A stretch of 64,000 nt of DNA from contig OZ037765.1 in the NCBI GenBank assembly GCA_964035545.1, positions 26,796,504-26,860,503 on the forward strand, given 5' to 3'. A program made the position numbers and the translations under genes. The notes under the pieces are model-generated. The model had not been told where the DNA came from. It ran no database searches and was given only the letters and a program-made list of their open reading frames with translations. Origin of the DNA: Bugula neritina. Taxonomy: Eukaryota > Bryozoa > Gymnolaemata > Cheilostomatida > Bugulidae. Below, piece after piece: positions 14,301-24,500 of the stretch; within the stretch, counting starts at the first letter, position 1; each line of letters opens with the position of its first letter.

Positions 14301-15530
14301 TGAGTCTACAGAGAGTTAGACTATGGTTATGATTGCGAAATATATCCACTTGGCATTTGTTAATTAAAGCAGTAATCTAAAGTATGCATTCCACAGCCAT
14401 ATATCATGATACAACAAAGAGAAACAGTAATAACAAAAAATTATTGAAAGAGGATACCTTACCTTTTTGGCTAAGCCAAGTTTGTGATAATAAGTTTTAG
14501 ATTTTTCTATACTTTTCTTGTGCTTCTTTAACAGAGAGTTGAGTGTTGAAGAGGAGTCTGACAGCGTCTGTCGAAACCTCGCCCTGGCTTCCTGTTTAAA
14601 CATAAAGTTATACAATGACTATAACCGGAAAAGTATCAATCAAACTGACAACAGCAGCTGACATGTTGGTGTCTACCATAAGTCAAATGATTACAAACTA
14701 TGGCATGGTCATATAGTTCATACATATAAGTAATATATTAAATGTATTTAACTTGTTTAAACTACATAGTACGCTAGCATTATAATTGTGTACCTGCAGT
14801 GCTATTGTGCCATAGAGATTTGCCATAGAGATTAGTCATTAATATTTTTGTTTTTCTGTTTTATGTATTTTTTCCCTTCACTTTTGACAAAATATATAAT
14901 ATGAGTATTATTCTATAACACTGTTCAATGTAAAACAATTATATAAAAATATCTTACATCTAGTTCTTTTTCCAGTTTGTTAATTTCATTTGTAGCATTG
15001 TTCATACACTCCAATTCAACCTAAAATAGTTAAAAGTACTAGATTGAAATACCTGTCATATTTAAAAAGAGTGAGATTATGCGAAATTAATGATATGGCA
15101 TTGGAATGTGACTTGTTTTAATTTCTACAGGATGCATTACACACCAGCTAAATAGGTATAACAGATGAGATTTCAGACTACTGATGAACGGTGCAATAAT
15201 AGATCAAAGCTGAAAACCATAGGCCACTGTTATGCCCTCAGCAAATGGGCCCAACATATCAACAAATTAGTTAATACTTGTATTGATCAATACGTTGAAA
15301 CAGTTAGACGAGAAACACATAAACCTAATTATGGCGGAAGAAGTGCTACAATAACATATTAATTATATTATGGAAAAGTGTTACATTATACGATTATAAT
15401 ATGAAAGCTATAATTACACATAAGAAATCAATGAAAGCAGTTCACAAACCTGAATTCTGGGGTCAAGCTGACTTTCATCCTCAGCATTATTACTGATATC
15501 ACTATCTGTTATAGAGCTAACTCCAATCAT
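11362..15530 (-). CDS. SH3BP5: SH3BP5-like protein (Rab11 guanine-nucleotide exchange factor)
   Basis: Coding exons, 5' to 3' on the minus strand: 15530-15450, 15020-14958, 14591-14463, 14305-14144, 13592-13419, 12716-12524, 11753-11362. They total 1,194 bp, giving 397 residues, and all phases fit. The first two-thirds is the long coiled coil typical of SH3BP5/Parcas proteins, with the family signatures ESQLDPRIQ near the N terminus, AAKETISLAEQRL and AWQEMLNH in the middle, and NLEKISEEIHEMR at the end of the coil. Known members are Rab11 GEFs; vertebrate SH3BP5 also binds BTK and JNK on mitochondria. The C-terminal 130 residues are acidic, Ser-rich and disordered, a low-conservation tail usual for the family. 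The start MIGVSS is chosen because it opens the first exon directly before the conserved DPRIQ block. Confidence 0.93.
12188..12212. repeat. (ACC)n microsatellite
   Basis: Eight tandem ACC triplets in the last intron of the SH3BP5-like gene. No coding role is seen. Confidence 0.9.
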
Positions 15531-15728
15531 TATCTCGAGATACTACGATATCTCTCAGTCAGTGACACCACTGCTATAACCAACTGTTGCTTTTATTCAA
15601 ACTAATCAATAAATAGCCGCTTCTCTCAGTATCTGAAAAATCCCACAACATTCTAATTAAGACCAGGATTTATATGTAGCTGTAAACTGGCACTCTAATA
15701 CCCCAATACCATATTCAGAATTTGTTTT

Positions 15729-15781
15729 TAATACTAACCTTCAATTCCCACTTATTTGTTGTGAATTGAAGGCTAGTATTA
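15729..15781. repeat. Hairpin, 19-bp stem with one mismatch
   Basis: TAATACTAACCTTCAATTC at 15729-15747 pairs with 15763-15781 at 18 of 19 positions around a 15-nt loop. It lies about 200 bp upstream of the SH3BP5 start codon, so it may be in the promoter or 5' UTR. Confidence 0.75.
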
Positions 15782-16099
15782 AATAACTTACAAATAAAAT
15801 CAATGAGATGATATAATAAAATTAAAAAAGGTGCAATATTCAATGGTTCAATTAAAATACTAATAAATAGGTTACAGTGGGGGTATGTGTTAGTATAGTA
15901 TAACTATATGTAGCTGTGATATTATTATAACTTTCAACATGTAGAAGTCTAAATAAAACTAATTATAACAACATCCAGTACTAGTATTAGTAGTAGCCAA
16001 GTACAGGACTAAGTCTTAGTCTAGCCAACTAATTGCACTTGCAGCTTTACAACTATACTATGTTCAACTTTATGATTATTTATAATTTAATAGAAATAT

Positions 16100-16770
16100 T
16101 ACTATTAGGTATGATAAATATAATAAATAAAATTAATATTATAATAATAATTATATTGCAATATTAACTATATTTAACATCATTCTTACAAGTTACAGTT
16201 ATTGGTACTAATTAGTCATCACGATTATTTATTATAGTATATACTATAAGTATTACTATTAGTATAAACTATTATTATTATAATATTCATAATCACTATA
16301 ATTATAATAACTACAAAATTAAAAAACTGTAAAACTAAAAGTAAATGATAATTATAATATTAATTATGTTTAGGCAGTTGCAAAATCACAAAGCGAAAGT
16401 CAAATACAAATTCAAAGTCTAAAAATTGAATCGAATGCATTTGCAATCAATATTAATATTACTATTACTGAGTGAGTATTAGACAGGTATTACTATTACT
16501 ATTACTATTAGTATCAGTATCACTATTACCATCACTATCAGTATCACTATCATTATCACTATCAGTGAATCCAAGCTATGAACACTTGACCAACACTAAC
16601 AGTAACAGCGAATGCGATATTTAATTATAAAGATTGCTTTTAGTTTTACTGCATCACTATGACTATGACTTATGACTTATGAGTTATGAGTATCAGTATG
16701 ACATTGACTGTCACTATCGTCTATCAGTAAAACTGACTGTAATACCAATATTTATATTAACAAAACCTTA
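16100..16770. repeat. TAN-triplet (TAC/TAG/TAA/TAT) simple-repeat cluster
   Basis: Interrupted runs of TTA/TAC/TAG-type triplets (for example ATTACTATTACTATTAGTATCAG) with frequent local inverted symmetry, 0.6-1.2 kb upstream of the SH3BP5 start codon. Similar clusters occur at 36420-36660, 37180-37840, 59210-59755 and 60265-60665. Confidence 0.7.
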
Positions 16771-18009
16771 AACGGAATAACTAAACCTATTGTGATTATT
16801 ACTTTGTATTCTTTACACGCATAGATCTTCAGAAATAATCACCATTACCGTTATTACAATAATAAACACCGAGCTGGAAAAATTAATGTTATTGACTTCA
16901 TTGACAATAAACTAATGGTTAGCTTAATATTACCTCAATATAAACTTAGTGGAGCTATTGCGAACCCTACAACAATTATAACTCTTAACATAAAAATCTC
17001 TTAGGTTATAATCTAAAAAGCAAACTTTCTATTTTATCGTAATGAAATAATACAATAACGAATTTAATCTAAGTATAAATCGAAGCAATTTATTTTAAAG
17101 AAAAGACAACTTTTAACTGCTATTACTTTGCTTGTTCAGCTTTTATAACGCAATGAACACTAGCATCAAAGTATGAACTAAAAACTACCTGTTAATTTTT
17201 GCACATGTTGCATTTGCAAAAGTTCCCTACAGTCTTGTCTAAGTTGCTGGAGTGAAATAGAATTGGTTTGATACAGAATCATAGTTATGCAATAAAAGCA
17301 ATACCTTTAAAGTAGTGATAAACTTTTAAGAGTTGAACATATTTTGCTTTAAAATTAATTTGTCAAGATTATCATTCAATAAGTGATTAATCATAATAAT
17401 TATGTTAAAACCAATTTTCTTTGTAAATAAATTATTTTTTAAAATCTCATTTTAATGATAAAACAAATTATGCATGCATATATATAGTTATTTATATACA
17501 GTTTATAGAGTTTCATAGCATGCATGAATTATTAAATATTAAAGGCTACATGTCATATGTCAGAAGTTCTTAAACTTTTCAAGCTAGTAATTCCTTTTAG
17601 CAATATATTCAATAAACTTAAGATCCTCCGTCTACACTCGTTTTCAATAATCACTCTAGTTGCTCATTGAATGAAATGAAAGTTAACTAAAATGAAGGGT
17701 TATTTTATACGAAAGTGACATGTTAGTTTTGTAACAACTCTATTTTGTTAATTCATGTGGCCAGACAAATGAGCTGGAGTTCTCATTAGAGCAGGAGTGT
17801 TTAACCATTTTAGAGCAAGAGCCACTAAAATGTATTATTCTTGTATGAGGACTATATTCTAAACTTTAGATTGAGCTGAGGGCCACAGCATCAGTATATT
17901 CCAAATTACTTTATTCACAATTCCTATGAATTATTACACAATGAATATATATATTACACAATCTACAGTATATAAGGCATTGACAAGGTAGTCTCCATGC
18001 ACTGTAATT

Positions 18010-18228
<219 letters not shown>

Positions 18229-19938
18229 AAACTAATTATGGAACAGGAATTAAAGAACAAACACTACCAGAAAAAGAAGGTACAACAATCTATCACTGAA
18301 GTCAAGCAATATCTTCAAAAGAAATTAAGTTTGCTTTTTTATCTAGTCCTTATAAGTAGAATAACCTCTCGTATTTTAAAGGAACGCAAATTTATTCATT
18401 GCAAGCATGACCGAAAAATTAAACAACTTCGAAACTGCATTCAAGACCCTAAAGCTCAAGAATCAGACACTATGAAAAGCTTACACAATTTCTCTTCAGT
18501 TCAACTTACAAATCAACAACAACAAGCTATTGCCAGAGGATTAGATGTACACATTCCTACAAAAACCAACAATATTCATATTAAATCACAACTCGAATCT
18601 TTCTACCAACAAATTTCCTCAAATCAACATCAAGTATCTGAAGATAAGCTTGAAGTAATTAAAGGTAAACTCTTAGATACGTACTCCAAATTTATAAAGA
18701 TTAAGATGCCAAAATATTTTGATGATGCTCTAAAGAAATTGAAAAATAATAAGGATATCGCATTAATTAAACAAGACAAAGGAAAAGGCACTGTTGTCAT
18801 GAATAAGAAGGATTACATCAACAAATGTTTAGAAATACTAAATACACCAAAATTTTCAACATGTTCCACAGATCCAACAAAACTATTGAAAATCGAATAC
18901 AATTAGAATTACGTAGTATCAAAAAACATTTTTCTGACACTGACTACAAAAGGATATATCCAACAGGTTCAGCACCTGGAAAATTTTACGGGATGGCCAA
19001 AATACACAAACTCAAACAAGGAGATGGTATAGAGAAGCTAAAAATGCGACCAATAATTTCTAACATAGGCACTGCATCATACCAACTTGCGAAATACCTG
19101 GCCAAAATGCTAAAACCACTTAGTGAATCTGAAAGTAATATCGAATCAACCGATAGTTTTCTTACATATATACGGCAACTTCATATTCCAGCAAACCATC
19201 AACTGATATCATTTGATGTTGTTTCCCTCTTTACTTCTGTACCGCTTGACTACACGATTTCAGCAATCATAAATGATATTTATGAGAAACAACGAATCCA
19301 AACAACTATACCAAAGAAGAAAATGATAAACTTACTCAACCTTTGTACAAAACAAGTTCACTTTACTTTCAACGACATCATTTATACACAGACGGATGGT
19401 GTTGCTATGGGATCTCCTCTAGGACCAATAATTGCGAATATATTCATGACAAAACTAGAACAGAAAGTAATACCAAAATTGAATTCAATGTCACCTTGGG
19501 TGAGATACATAGATGACACACTTGCAACAATAGACCCTGATTATATTAACACAACACTCAACACACTTAATAATTTTCATCCTAACATAAAATTTACTCA
19601 CGAACTAGAAACCAATAAATCACTTTCTTTTCTGGATGTTACAGTTTTGCGACACAATAGCTCAGTGGAAACCACAGTATTCCGCAAACCAACACATAAC
19701 GATACATATTTACATTGGAACTCTTTCTCACTAAAAACGTGGAAGCTAAGCACACTCAAGTCACTAGTATTAAGGGCTAATAAAATCTGTTCTACTCCAG
19801 CACTTAAGACCCAAGAACTAAACTATATTCGAAATGTTTTTGAACATAAAAATGGTTACCCTAAATATGTAATAGAGAAAACTATTAACAACATTGGTGA
19901 CGGACTACTCAGTGAAAAAGACAACAGGAAACACATTT

Positions 19939-20505
19939 TGTGATAGATTCTCATCCTCTACTGTTCTCAAGTAACTGCGTGTGTCAGTATTATAATTACT
20001 GTTGCGTATATTTTGAATGCCGTAATTGTAGCTAAGTTGCACTAGCTTTCTAATGCCTTATTATTGTGATTAAGCTTTCAGTATAATGTAATTTTCATTA
20101 AATACGCATTTCCAGAGTTATTTTCCCTTTTTGCTATTTCATCGTTTTGCATTAATACTGATACTGGAAATTTGTGTAGCTTTTATGAATGCCTTCAATA
20201 GGTTGTTATTATAGCTAAATTCTTGGCCTATTGAATTATTCATTCTCCTTTGTCTATTTTTCTTTTGTTACTGTCAAGCTTAACTTTCTTTTGTCTGTTG
20301 GAACATTCTAGATGTGAATTCTTGTGTATAAAAGCAGGCGAGTTTCCAGTGTAGCTTCAGACTACTACTGGAGCTCGCTGGTAGTAGGACCACATGAGCT
20401 GTATCTGATACAATAAAGGTTATCCTCATTTGTACTCAAATACTTGGCTTATTCTTTCTAGAGCATGTAGGCACTAGTTGCATTCAGAACCCACAGTTTA
20501 CTACA
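19939..20505 (+). repeat. 5' LTR (567 bp)
   Basis: Begins TGTGATAG and ends TTTACTACA. It matches 26724-27290 throughout as read by eye and has the same length. It contains the TATA box and the AATAAA signal described separately. Confidence 0.95.
20327..20334 (+). promoter_or_regulatory. TATA box of the 5' LTR
   Basis: TATAAAAG, followed about 85 bp later by AATAAA at 20412-20417. This fits a U3 promoter, a short R region and a poly(A) signal. The same pair sits at 27112-27119 and 27197-27202 in the 3' LTR, where AATAAA would end the genomic transcript. Confidence 0.8.
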
Positions 20506-20506
20506 T

Positions 20507-20525
20507 TGGTGGCAGCGGTGGGATT
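20507..20525 (+). other. Primer-binding site, tRNA-Leu type
   Basis: TGGTGGCAGCGGTGGGATT starts two bases after the LTR. It is complementary to the 3' end of animal tRNA-Leu of the AAG/TAG class (…CCCACCGCTGCCA plus CCA), recalled from known tRNA sequences. That would make this tRNA the primer for minus-strand DNA synthesis. Confidence 0.8.
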
Positions 20526-20555
20526 TTCGAATAACTAGTTGCCGAGCGGCGCGCA

Positions 20556-21461
20556 ATGGCCCCAGGGGACTCAGCCCCTGAGGCAGCAACACCACCAGCC
20601 CTCACGGTTGAGGCGCTGGTCACAGCCCTCCAGGGATTGCGGGGTCAAGGACAGGCATCACCTGGTGACAGGTATCGCCTCCAGCCCCCGAATTTCGGAG
20701 GAGAAGGAGACGTAGAGCAATTCATCAGGGAGTTCCAGGATGTGGCCACCATCGCTGAATGGCCAGTACGGGTGCGCATCCTCCAACTCCGGGCCTGTCT
20801 GACAGGCCGGGCCAAGAGCTTTGCTCTTGGGCCTGATGAAGAGCACATCATGCGGGCTCTCAGAGCCCGGTTCGGCCTATCAGCCGAAGAAGCAGCTGAT
20901 CGTTTGCAGATAATGAGGAGAGACCGGAAGACTCCTCTGGAAGATCACGCTAACGAGGTAGAGCGCCTGGCTCAGGCTGCTTTCGGTCATGCCACTGGCG
21001 ACGACCGAAAGCGCCTCGTTTATAACGCGTTCTTCCGGAGCGTGAATCACCCGGACCTGCAGCGACACTGGCTGGCCGCCAAGGTCAACAGTATAGAGGA
21101 AGCGCTGGAAATGGGGAAGGCTTACTTCCAGGTGGAAGAGCCTAGGCGACCGAGCTATACAGCCCGCCAAGTGGTCGAGGAGCATGAGGAGACCACCCCA
21201 CTTCCAACTCCACAGGTAGCAGCAGCTGCAACTAAATCACCCGAGCAGACGCAGCTCACCATGTTAATGGACATGATGAAAGGCCTGCAGGCTACGGTGA
21301 CGAAGTTGCAGAACGAACAGGCGGATAGGCGGGCTCCCCGTTCACGGGACAACCCTGTCCGCCCATCTCTGCTAACCTGTTGGGGGTGCGGGGCGCAAGG
21401 GCACGTGAGGAGGCACTGCCCTAGAGGCCAAGGGCCTTTAAACACCCAAGGCTCACGGTAA
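20556..21461 (+). CDS. gag: Gag polyprotein of the Ty3-type element (301 aa)
   Basis: Structural protein that forms the intracellular particle and packages the element RNA. The first 50 residues are Ala/Pro-rich, residues about 50-200 match the retrotransposon-gag capsid style (a charged helical domain with repeated Arg/Glu), and one CCHC zinc knuckle lies near the C terminus (CWGCGAQGHVRRHC). The ATG at 20556 is the first after the primer site, leaving a leader of about 50 bp. The last codons overlap the slippery heptamer, so most ribosomes should stop at 21461 and a minority enter pol. There are no internal stops. Confidence 0.92.
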   Translation: MAPGDSAPEAATPPALTVEALVTALQGLRGQGQASPGDRYRLQPPNFGGEGDVEQFIREFQDVATIAEWPVRVRILQLRACLTGRAKSFALGPDEEHIMRALRARFGLSAEEAADRLQIMRRDRKTPLEDHANEVERLAQAAFGHATGDDRKRLVYNAFFRSVNHPDLQRHWLAAKVNSIEEALEMGKAYFQVEEPRRPSYTARQVVEEHEETTPLPTPQVAAAATKSPEQTQLTMLMDMMKGLQATVTKLQNEQADRRAPRSRDNPVRPSLLTCWGCGAQGHVRRHCPRGQGPLNTQGSR

Positions 21462-21501
21462 CTTCCGCCAACCGTGGGCCTCACGCCAATCCCATCCGGG
21501 A
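21437..21501 (+). promoter_or_regulatory. -1 ribosomal frameshift signal (slippery site plus stem/pseudoknot)
   Basis: TTTAAAC at 21437-21443 is in the correct gag phase (T TTA AAC). After a 5-nt spacer, 21449-21459 pairs with 21471-21481 over 11 bp with one G-U pair and an 11-nt loop. Loop bases 21463-21467 (TTCCG) can also pair with 21497-21501 (CGGGA), making an H-type pseudoknot possible. The pol frame, which is -1 relative to gag, is open from this point onward. This is the standard layout of retroviral and retrotransposon frameshift sites. Confidence 0.88.
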
Positions 21502-24500
21502 TAGGACTCGAAGAGGAGAAGAAGAGACCTCCACAGGGTCTGCCGATACCGAGTGGCAGAGGCCACGGAGACCTCGGAGACCGCAAGGTCTACCCGATCC
21601 TCCGGCCGTGTCACTCGAGACCCGGATGCAGCTAGAAGAAGCAGGATGGCAGGCACCTCGGAGATCTCGGAGACCGCAAGGTCTGCCCGATCCTCCGGCC
21701 TGGCCACTCCAGAACCGGTTCGCGGGGTTGCCCGAGGAGGTTGTGGAGGAGGTTTCAGCTTACTCGCAAGAGTACCCCAAGCTACCCTCCCGACCTCAGA
21801 AAACCCCCGTTGTCTCTAAGACGAAGAGGAGGCCCGCTGTGCGGACCCAAGTTGTGTCTCCCCCAGAGACTGACCGCTCCAGGAGCACCCAGCCGTATGG
21901 AAGCAGCTACTTCCTGCCCGGAAAGATTTCGGGTAAAGCTGCCACATTCCTACTGGATACTGGGTGCACTACCAACCTGCTGAGTAGGCGTCTCTTTGAC
22001 ACTCTTGGTGCACGAGAGCGGGCGAGCCTCGAGCCGTATGAAGGTGCGCATGGTACGTTGGCGGACGGATCATGCATTCCTTTCTACGGCGTCATTTCAC
22101 TACCTGGACGCGTCCGTGATCAAGCAATTCACGAGACGTTCATAGTCAGCCAGCTGAAGGAGGACGCCATCCTGGGAATGCCGTTTCTGGAGAAACACCA
22201 GTGTCACATGGATTTCCAGAAGTCAGTGGTGGTGATGGCTGGGAAGGAGCTTGTCTGCGTCGACAAGTTCGGAAGGCCCTTGGTGGGCGGAGTCCAGGTA
22301 GTGCGGGACTGCACGGTTCCGGGGAGATCCCAGGCGACTCTTCGCTGCAGAGTCAACTGCAAGGGGATCGCCGGCCTGGGGGTGGTTGAGGGAACGCACG
22401 GAGCGATCCGACTAGCAAACAGCCTGAATCGGCTAGATTGTCGGCAGGAGCTCCTCGTGCAGTGCATCAACCCCTTCACGGAACCTGTCCGATTATCGGC
22501 TGGAGCGCTGGTGGGGAAGTACCACTCCATCCAGGAAGCGGATGTGGGTCCGGCACTGGAGACAGTGGCTGACACCCAGGGGAACCCCCCTCACACCAGA
22601 CGAGGAGCAGTCCCAGAGCATATGGCTGACCTATATGATGGAGCGTGTGGAAACTGTACAAGTAGTACTGAACGCCAAGTACTGGCTCAACTACTTGCGG
22701 AGTACAGTGATGTCTTCAGTCGTGGCGATGGAGACATGGGGCTGACCAAGGTCATCTCCCACGAGATACCCCTGGCAGCCGGCACCACTCCCATCAGGCA
22801 GCCTACCCGGCGTCTAGGCCCGGAGAAGGAGAAGGAGGTGAGCCGACAGGTACAGGATCTTCTCGACCGGGATCTGATTGAGCCTGCCCACGGTGCGTGG
22901 AGCTCTCCAGTAGTCCTGGTCAAGAAGAAGGATGGTAGCTGGAGATTCTGCGTGGACTACCGCAGACTCAACAGTGTTACCATCCAGGACGCCTACCCTC
23001 TCCCACGGATAGATGAGTCTCTAGATGCCCTCGCGGGTAGCAAGTACTTCAGTACTTTGGATCTGCTTAGCGGGTACTGGCAAGTACCCCTCAGTCCTGA
23101 TGCCCAGGATAAAGCAGCATTCATCACCCGCGACGGGCTCTGGAAGTGGAAAGTACTGCCATTTGGATTAACGTCCGCCCCGGCAACTTTCCAACGGCTC
23201 ATGGAGCAGGTCCTCAGTGGGTTACACTGGAAGACCCTCCTCATCTATCTGGACGACGTCATTGTCATCTCCCCAGACTTCTCGACCCATGTCAGTCGTC
23301 TGCGGGAGGTCTTTGACCGTCTCCGGGCAGCTGGACTGAAGCTAAAGCCCTCCAAGTGTGCACTCCTGCAGCCGGAAGTCACGTACCTTGGCCATGTGGT
23401 TGGCCGTGACGGGGTCGCTACCGACCCGGAGAAGGTACAGGCTGTGAAGGAGTGGACTGTCCCCCGTGACCTCCCTGAGTTGCGCGCGTTCCTGGGCCTA
23501 GTAGGGTACTACCGGCAGTACATACCTGGCTTCGCAGGAGTGGCTCAGCCGTTAAATCGGCTGACTGCAAAGGGGGTCCGGTGGCAGTGGACACAGGAGG
23601 AGCAGCAGGCATTTGACCACCTCAAGCAGCGGCTAATGGAGGCGCCAATTCTGGCGTATCCTGACCCAGCCCAAGAGTACATCCTGGACACTGACGCCAG
23701 CGACCACAGCGTGGGAGCTGTCCTGTCTCAAGTTCAGGGTGGAAGTGAGGTGGTCGTAGCTTACTACAGCAAGACTCTCGCGGCCGCCGAGAAGAACTAC
23801 TGCACCACTAGGAAGGAACTCCTAGCAGTAGTCAAGGCGGTCAAGCACTTTCGGCCATATCTGTATGGGAGAACGTTCCGTTTGCGAACAGACCATGCAT
23901 CACTGATATGGCTGTGTAAACGTGCAGAGCCCTCGAGCCAGGTGGCTCGTTGGCTAGAGATTCTTGCCGAGTTCTCTTACCGGATAGAACACCGTGCTGG
24001 CCGGAAGCACGGGAACGCTGACGGCATGAGCCGCCGGCCGGTAGGAGACTGTAAGCAGTGCCTGCACATTGAGAAGCGGGACGGGGGACCCGCTCGCCTT
24101 GACGTGGAAACAGAGTTAGGGGAGGGCGCCGTCTATCGGTGGGAGCACGGCCATCTTCGGACCGAAACCCACTCAGACGACGTCCAGGCGCTCCACGCCA
24201 ACCCCACTCTGTACCAGAATGTCAAGGAGCTGTGCCGACTCCAGGAGACGCTACCCGGCGCGGTAGCGGACATTTTCCGGGCCAAGAAGGAGGGCCGACG
24301 ACCTAGCGAGGAACAGCAGCGGCAGGGAGACGTTGAGTTCCAACTCCTCTGTCGTCGCTGGGATGCCCTCAAGGTCAGTCCTGATGGCCTCCTGATGATA
24401 ACGTTAGCAGCAGACAACCGTCAGCAAGAGAGGGACCGCGTCGTCTGTCCACGCGCCCTCCGACGGGAACTGATCTGGGACACCCATAAGCAGGCTCATT

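Larger units (their letters stand above)
15531..17783. other. Intergenic region upstream of SH3BP5, rich in simple repeats
   Basis: AT-rich sequence holding the SH3BP5 promoter and 5' UTR, a strong hairpin at 15729-15781 and a triplet-repeat cluster at about 16100-16770. No protein-coding segment was recognised. The remainder (16770-17783) is featureless AT-rich DNA. Confidence 0.6.

Noticed and set aside
16100-16770. CRISPR-like or satellite array
   Set aside because: There are no regular units or spacers, only interrupted triplet repeats in a eukaryotic context.
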